Below, piece after piece: positions 60,001 through 64,000 of a stretch of 64,000 bases of DNA. Source of the stretch: Streptomyces alanosinicus. GTDB taxonomy: Bacteria; Actinomycetota; Actinomycetes; Streptomycetales; Streptomycetaceae. The stretch is from assembly GCF_014650595.1 (NCBI RefSeq), contig NZ_BMVG01000013.1:1-64000 (forward strand), written 5' to 3'. Within the stretch, counting starts at the first letter, position 1. Each line of letters begins with the position of its first letter. The position numbers were made by a program, and so were the translations under genes. Below the pieces are notes generated by a model, which saw only the letters and a list, made by a program, of their open reading frames with translations, was not told the DNA's origin and made no database searches.

Positions 60001-60489
60001 GTGAGAGAGCTGCGCATCAGGGTGCTGGCGGGCGTGTTCGTCGTGGCCGGCATCCTGTCCTGGGCGGGTGCCCGCCTCTGGAACTCGATCGGAACCCTCC
60101 CCAGCGTCCCGCTGGCCGCGCCCGTCGTGCTCGCCCTGATCGCGGTGGTCCTGCTCTCGACGGCGCTCTCGCTGCGCGCCCGTTTCAGAGCCCAGCGCGA
60201 GCGTCGCCCCGGAGCGAAGGGCGTGGACCCGCTGATGGCCGCTCGCGCGGTCGTCTTCGGCCAGGCCAGCGCCCTGGTCGCCGCCCTCGTCGCCGGTATG
60301 TACGGCGGCACGGGCGTCTTCCTGCTGGAACTCCTCGACATCCCCGCCCGCCGCGACCAGGCCATCTACGCCGGCTTCTCGGTCCTCGCAGGCATCGGGG
60401 TCATAGTGGCGGCCATCTTGCTGGAGCGCGTGTGCAAGCTCCCCGAGGACGACGACCAGGACCACCCCGGGGCGGAGCCGGTGGCCTGA
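60001..60489 (+). CDS. DUF3180 membrane protein
   Basis: A 162-residue protein with four hydrophobic segments (near residues 7-27, 37-55, 82-103 and 121-142) and an acidic tail. Its place after folK is conserved across actinobacteria (the mycobacterial homologue next to folK, from memory), but its function is unknown. GTG 60001 follows GGGGGAGCTGAAGGGA. It could support transport or membrane association linked to the folate enzymes; this is inference from neighbourhood only. Confidence 0.87.
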   Translation: MRELRIRVLAGVFVVAGILSWAGARLWNSIGTLPSVPLAAPVVLALIAVVLLSTALSLRARFRAQRERRPGAKGVDPLMAARAVVFGQASALVAALVAGMYGGTGVFLLELLDIPARRDQAIYAGFSVLAGIGVIVAAILLERVCKLPEDDDQDHPGAEPVA

Positions 60490-60511
60490 CCGCCGACGCC
60501 CCTCGCGGGCA

Positions 60512-60544
60512 TCGGCGTCACAGAGACACGTCGGCGTCACAGAG
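60512..60544. repeat. Direct repeat between DUF3180 and folE genes
   Basis: TCGGCGTCACAGAG occurs at 60512-60525 and 60531-60544 (19-base period) in the short gap between convergent genes. Confidence 0.8.
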
Positions 60545-60562
60545 GCCAGGCAGCGGCAGGGG

Positions 60563-61168
60563 TCAGCGCGCCATGATGAGGCTCATCGCCTCGTTCCGCG
60601 TGGCCACATCCCGCAGCTGACCACGGACGGCCGAGGTTATGGTCTTCGCCCCCGGCTTGCGGATTCCGCGCATGGACATGCACATGTGCTCGCACTCGAC
60701 GACCACGATCACGCCTCGCGGCTCCAGGATGGCCATCAGGGAGTCGGCGATCTGCGTAGTGAGACGTTCCTGCACCTGCGGACGGCGCGCATAGACATCC
60801 ACGAGCCGGGCCAGCTTGGACAGGCCGGTGATCTTCCCGGACGTCGACGGGATGTACCCGACGTGCGCCACTCCCCGGAACGGCACCAGATGATGCTCAC
60901 AGGTGCTGTACACCTCGATGTCCTTCACCAGGACCATCTCGTCGTGCCCGAGGTCGAACGTCGTCGTCAGGACGTCCTCGGGCTTCTGCCACAGCCCCGC
61001 GAAGATCTCCCTGTACGCCCGTGCCACCCGAGCCGGTGTCTCCCGCAGGCCCTCGCGCCCGGGGTCCTCGCCGACCGCGATCAGCAGCTCTCGTACGGCG
61101 TTCTCGGCGCGCTTCTCGTCGAACTCGCCGATGTGGCCGTCACCGTCCAGCGTCACGGGGTCGATCAT
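60563..61168 (-). CDS. folE: GTP cyclohydrolase I
   Basis: First step of folate synthesis, GTP to dihydroneopterin triphosphate; 201 residues, a toroidal decamer in the family. Zinc ligands are in STCEHHLVPF and VVVECEHMCMSMRGIRKPGA; the core motif is KITGLSKLARLVDVYARRPQ, VQERLTTQIADSLMAILEPR. ATG 61168 follows GAGGAACC. It faces away from the folP-folK genes. A strong hairpin lies between its upstream region and the ftsH stop, so it probably has its own promoter. Confidence 0.97.
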   Translation of the reverse strand: MIDPVTLDGDGHIGEFDEKRAENAVRELLIAVGEDPGREGLRETPARVARAYREIFAGLWQKPEDVLTTTFDLGHDEMVLVKDIEVYSTCEHHLVPFRGVAHVGYIPSTSGKITGLSKLARLVDVYARRPQVQERLTTQIADSLMAILEPRGVIVVVECEHMCMSMRGIRKPGAKTITSAVRGQLRDVATRNEAMSLIMAR

Positions 61169-61231
61169 CTGGGTTCCTCGTTCCTGTGCCTGTACATGCG
61201 ACGACAGCCACATGTCACCTTGCGGACATAC

Positions 61232-61274
61232 GAACGCCGCGCCCCCAGGCTAAAACCTGGCGGGCGCGGCGTTC
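61232..61274 (-). terminator. Terminator of ftsH
   Basis: GAACGCCGCGCCCCCAGG (61232-61249) pairs with 61256-61274 in an 18-bp stem interrupted by one bulged base, with a CTAAAA loop, 27 bases after the ftsH stop codon. Confidence 0.85.
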
Positions 61275-61300
61275 ATTCCGGGCCGGTTGGCGAAAAGCGG

Positions 61301-63340
61301 TCAGCTCTCCGGACGGTCCTCCGGGGTCTGGTCCGTCACCGGGGCCGACTCCACGGCGGTGGACTTGACCGTGCTGATCGCGGCGGTCGCGCCGTTCGCA
61401 CCGTTGGTCAGTGCCAGCTCCTTCGGAGAGAGCACCGGCGGGCGGGTGGACGGGGTGCGGCGCGAGGAGCCGGTCCACGCGGGCCGCGGCGGGCGCTTGA
61501 CGATCGGGGCGAAGATCTCGGCGATCTCCTCCTTGCCCAGGGTCTCCTTCTCCAGCAGGTGAAGGACGAGCTGGTCGAGCACGTCGCGGTTCTCGACCAG
61601 GATCTCCCAGGCCTCGTTGTGCGCGTTCTCGATGAGCTTCTTGACCTCTTCGTCGACCAGCGCGGCGACCTCTTCGGAGTAGTCGCGCTGGTGAGCCATC
61701 TCACGGCCGAGGAAGGGCTCGCTGTTGTCGCCGCCGAACTTGATGGCGCCGAGCCGCTCGGTCATGCCGTACTGCGTGACCATCGCGCGGGCCAGGTTGG
61801 TGGCCTTCTCGATGTCGTTCGCGGCACCGGTGGTCGGGTCGTGGAAGACCAGCTCCTCGGCCGCGCGGCCGCCCAGCATGTAGCCGAGCTGGTCCAGCAT
61901 CTCGTTGCGCGTGGTCGAGTACTTGTCCTCGTCGGGCAGGACCATCGTGTAACCGAGGGCGCGGCCGCGGGACAGGATCGTGATCTTGTGGACCGGGTCG
62001 GAGTTCGGTGAGGCCGCCGCGACCAGGGCGTGACCGCCCTCGTGGTACGCGGTGATCTTCTTCTCCTTGTCCGACATGATCCGGGTCCGCTTCTGCGGGC
62101 CCGCGACCACGCGGTCGATCGCCTCGTCCAGCGCCTTGTTGTCGATCAGCTTCTGGTCGCTGCGGGCGGTGAGGAGTGCGGCCTCGTTCAGCACGTTCGC
62201 GAGGTCGGCACCGGTCATGCCCGGGGTGCGGCGGGCGACGGCGGACAGGTCGACGTCGGGCGCGACCGGCTTGCCCTTCTGGTGGACCTTGAGGATCTCC
62301 AGACGGCCCTGCAGGTCCGGCGGGTCGACCGCGATCTGCCGGTCGAAGCGACCGGGGCGCAGCAGCGCCGGGTCGAGGATGTCGGGCCGGTTGGTGGCGG
62401 CGATCAGGATGACGCCACCCTTGACGTCGAAGCCGTCCATCTCGACGAGCAGCTGGTTCAGGGTCTGCTCGCGCTCGTCGTGACCACCGCCGAGGCCCGC
62501 GCCGCGGTGGCGGCCGACCGCGTCGATCTCGTCGACGAAGACGATCGCCGGGGCGTTCGCCTTGGCCTGCTCGAAGAGGTCACGGACTCGGGAGGCACCG
62601 ACACCGACGAACATCTCGACGAAGTCGGAACCGGAGATCGAGTAGAAGGGGACGCCCGCCTCGCCGGCGACGGCACGCGCGAGCAGCGTCTTACCCGTAC
62701 CCGGGCGGCCGTAGAGCAGCACGCCCTTGGGGATCTTGGCGCCGACGGCCTGGAACTTGGCCGGCTCCTGCAGGAACTCCTTGATCTCGTGGAGCTCCTC
62801 GACGGCCTCGTCACAGCCCGCGACGTCGGAGAACGTCGTCTTCGGGGTGTCCTTGGTGATGAGCTTGGCCTTCGACTTGCCGAAGTTCATCACTCGGGAG
62901 CCGCCGCCCTGCATCTGATTCATCAGGAACAGGAAGACGACCACGATCAGGACGAAGGGGAGCAGGGAGAGCAGAACGCCGACGAACGGGTTCTGCTTGG
63001 ACGGCGAGACCGTGTAGCCGTCCGGGATCTGCTTGTCCTGGTACTTGGTCTGCAGGGTGCCGGCGATCGTCACGCCCTGGTCGCCGATGTAGCTCGCCTG
63101 GATCTTCGAGCTGCCCTGGACCTTGTAACCGTCCTTGAGGGTGACCTTGATGTTCTGCTCGTCACCGGTGGTGATCTTGGCCGACTCGACCTTGTTGGCG
63201 TTGATCGCCGCCACTACCTGGCCTGTGTCCACCGTCTTGTAGCCGCCGGACGAGCCGACGACCTGCATCAACACGACCACGGCAAGGACGGCCAGCACGA
63301 TCCACATGACCGGCCCACGGAAGTATCGCTTCACGTCCAT
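61301..63340 (-). CDS. ftsH: ATP-dependent zinc metalloprotease FtsH
   Basis: Membrane-bound AAA protease degrading misfolded membrane and regulatory proteins; 679 residues. N-terminal membrane segment MWIVLAVLAVVVLMQVVG, a periplasmic-type domain, a second membrane segment near residues 117-140, then the AAA domain with Walker A GRPGTGKTLLARAVAGEAGV, Walker B VFVDEIDAVGRHRGAGLGGG and the SRH. The zinc motif is HEGGHALVAA (HExxH). The start is taken as MDVKRYFRGP at 63340; an in-frame ATG at 63376 is less likely. The C-terminal tail is Thr/Pro-rich. Confidence 0.97.
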   Translation of the reverse strand: MDVKRYFRGPVMWIVLAVLAVVVLMQVVGSSGGYKTVDTGQVVAAINANKVESAKITTGDEQNIKVTLKDGYKVQGSSKIQASYIGDQGVTIAGTLQTKYQDKQIPDGYTVSPSKQNPFVGVLLSLLPFVLIVVVFLFLMNQMQGGGSRVMNFGKSKAKLITKDTPKTTFSDVAGCDEAVEELHEIKEFLQEPAKFQAVGAKIPKGVLLYGRPGTGKTLLARAVAGEAGVPFYSISGSDFVEMFVGVGASRVRDLFEQAKANAPAIVFVDEIDAVGRHRGAGLGGGHDEREQTLNQLLVEMDGFDVKGGVILIAATNRPDILDPALLRPGRFDRQIAVDPPDLQGRLEILKVHQKGKPVAPDVDLSAVARRTPGMTGADLANVLNEAALLTARSDQKLIDNKALDEAIDRVVAGPQKRTRIMSDKEKKITAYHEGGHALVAAASPNSDPVHKITILSRGRALGYTMVLPDEDKYSTTRNEMLDQLGYMLGGRAAEELVFHDPTTGAANDIEKATNLARAMVTQYGMTERLGAIKFGGDNSEPFLGREMAHQRDYSEEVAALVDEEVKKLIENAHNEAWEILVENRDVLDQLVLHLLEKETLGKEEIAEIFAPIVKRPPRPAWTGSSRRTPSTRPPVLSPKELALTNGANGATAAISTVKSTAVESAPVTDQTPEDRPES

Positions 63341-63486
63341 CCATACGGAGCGGTGTCGCCCCGTCCCTCCTGCCATAGTGAGTTTGATAAGACAGTTCTT
63401 CTGACGGTACCCCAGCGTGGTGGTCCGAAGCCGCACGAAGCCGCTTCGACAGCCGGGAAACCTGTCTCTGCATGCTTCAACGGCGC

Positions 63487-63504
63487 GGAACCCGCCGGGG
63501 TTCC
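63487..63504 (-). terminator. Possible hpt terminator hairpin
   Basis: GGAACCC (63487-63493) and GGGTTCC (63498-63504) form a 7-bp stem with a GCCG loop, 32 bases after the hpt stop, between hpt and ftsH on the same strand. Confidence 0.5.
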
Positions 63505-63535
63505 CGATCGTCCTACAAGGCTTGAGCCGACTGGC

Positions 63536-64000
63536 TCAGCCGCCGTAGACGTGAGGCGCGAGCGTACCGACGAACGGCAGGTTGCGGTACTTCTCGGCGT
63601 AGTCGAGGCCGTAGCCGACGACGAACTCGTTCGGGATGTCGAAGCCGACCCATTCGACTTCGATGGCCACCTTGGCGGCGTCGGGCTTGCGCAGCAGCGT
63701 GCACACCTTCAGGGAGGCGGGCTCGCGCGAGCCGAGGTTGTTGATCAGCCAGGACAGGGTCAGGCCGGAGTCGATGATGTCCTCGACGATCAGGACGTGC
63801 CTGCCCTTGATGTCGGTGTCGAGATCCTTGAGGATCCGCACGACACCGGAGGACTGGGTGCCCGCGCCGTAGGAGGACACGGCCATCCAGTCCATGGTGA
63901 CAGGGGTGGACAGCGCCCGGGCGAGGTCCGCCATGACCATCACGGCGCCCTTGAGGACGCCGACGATGAGCAGGTCCTTGCCCGCGTACTCCGCGTCGAT
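63536..64000 (-). CDS. hpt: Hypoxanthine phosphoribosyltransferase (3' part)
   Basis: The first codons lie beyond the right edge; 154 residues are visible. The PRPP motif is VLIVEDIIDSGLTLSWLINN; before it DMDWMAVSSYGAG-type residues occur as VTMDWMAVSSYGAGTQSSGV. The C-terminal segment VGFDIPNEFVVGYGLDYAEK, YRNLPFVGTLAPHVYGG matches bacterial HPRTs. The enzyme salvages hypoxanthine and guanine with PRPP. It precedes ftsH as in many actinobacteria; cotranscription is possible despite the weak hairpin. Confidence 0.94.
   Translation of the reverse strand: MDAEYAGKDLLIVGVLKGAVMVMADLARALSTPVTMDWMAVSSYGAGTQSSGVVRILKDLDTDIKGRHVLIVEDIIDSGLTLSWLINNLGSREPASLKVCTLLRKPDAAKVAIEVEWVGFDIPNEFVVGYGLDYAEKYRNLPFVGTLAPHVYGG

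Noticed and set aside
61980..62060. Defective zinc site in FtsH (HEGGH instead of HEAGH)
   Set aside because: The HExxH metal ligands are intact; the middle residue is variable in active FtsH proteins.
63377..63436. Longer FtsH N terminus starting at 63376 or 63436
   Set aside because: The conserved family start is MDVKRYFRGP at 63340 and the extra codons are not conserved as far as I recall.

Overview
This window is high-GC chromosomal DNA from a Streptomyces. The evidence is the sigE-cseABC cell-envelope stress operon, strong GC bias at third codon positions, frequent GTG starts, many leaderless-type promoters, and a gene order that I recall as the S. coelicolor interval around SCO3334-SCO3405 (from memory, not searched). 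No tRNA, rRNA, prophage, insertion sequence or CRISPR array was seen. Backbone markers (hpt, ftsH, folE/P/B/K, DUF3180, DUF2520, panC, coaX, lsr2, clpC, mutY, disA, radA) occur in nearly the order I recall from Mycobacterium tuberculosis, so this is largely an ancient actinobacterial core segment with small Streptomyces-specific insertions.

Layout. 1-6 kb: an auxiliary tryptophanyl-tRNA synthetase behind a Trp-rich leader peptide and attenuator, then proC, a two-gene ABC exporter with an AT-rich palindrome on its start codon, a SAM methyltransferase and two small envelope proteins. 6-13 kb: a Ser/Thr kinase with a PQQ-type sensor domain, ilvD, a TetR regulator coupled to a TIM-barrel isomerase, and a Ppx/GppA phosphatase. 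13-22 kb: a cysteine-rich hypothetical, an unusual sigma-like/zinc-finger/membrane fusion, seven phased 20-bp repeats, radA-disA (DNA repair and c-di-AMP), a secreted ricin-type lectin and mutY. 22-25 kb: sigE-cseA-cseB-cseC. 25-31 kb: VOC and AraC genes, a DHA2 drug exporter divergent from its TetR repressor, an M23 peptidase with a structured leader, a secreted HAD phosphatase and the wreck of a NACHT NTPase gene. 31-37 kb: clpC with a ClgR box, lsr2, an ArgA-like acetyltransferase and a BlaI-type regulator. 37-43 kb: a tightly packed NAD/CoA operon (DUF2520-panC-nadB-nadC-coaX). 43-54 kb: a PLP lyase, an ArsR-type regulator, a NarL-type two-component system, a MidA-like methyltransferase facing an orphan nuoD, paired PH-domain membrane proteins and an esterase. 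55-64 kb: a lysyl-phosphatidylglycerol synthase-like gene behind a sigma-E-type promoter, the folate cluster, ftsH and the 3' part of hpt.

How it fits together. The window holds both the sigma-E signalling module and at least one probable sigma-E target promoter, plus other envelope functions (M23 peptidase, esterase, PH proteins, SH3 protein). Folate, NAD and CoA synthesis sit beside FtsH and ClpC proteolysis. The most noteworthy items are the MidA-NuoD pair, the leader RNA of the M23 peptidase, the phased repeats before radA, the sigma/anti-sigma-like fusion protein, the triple repeat before sigE, and the intact Trp attenuator.
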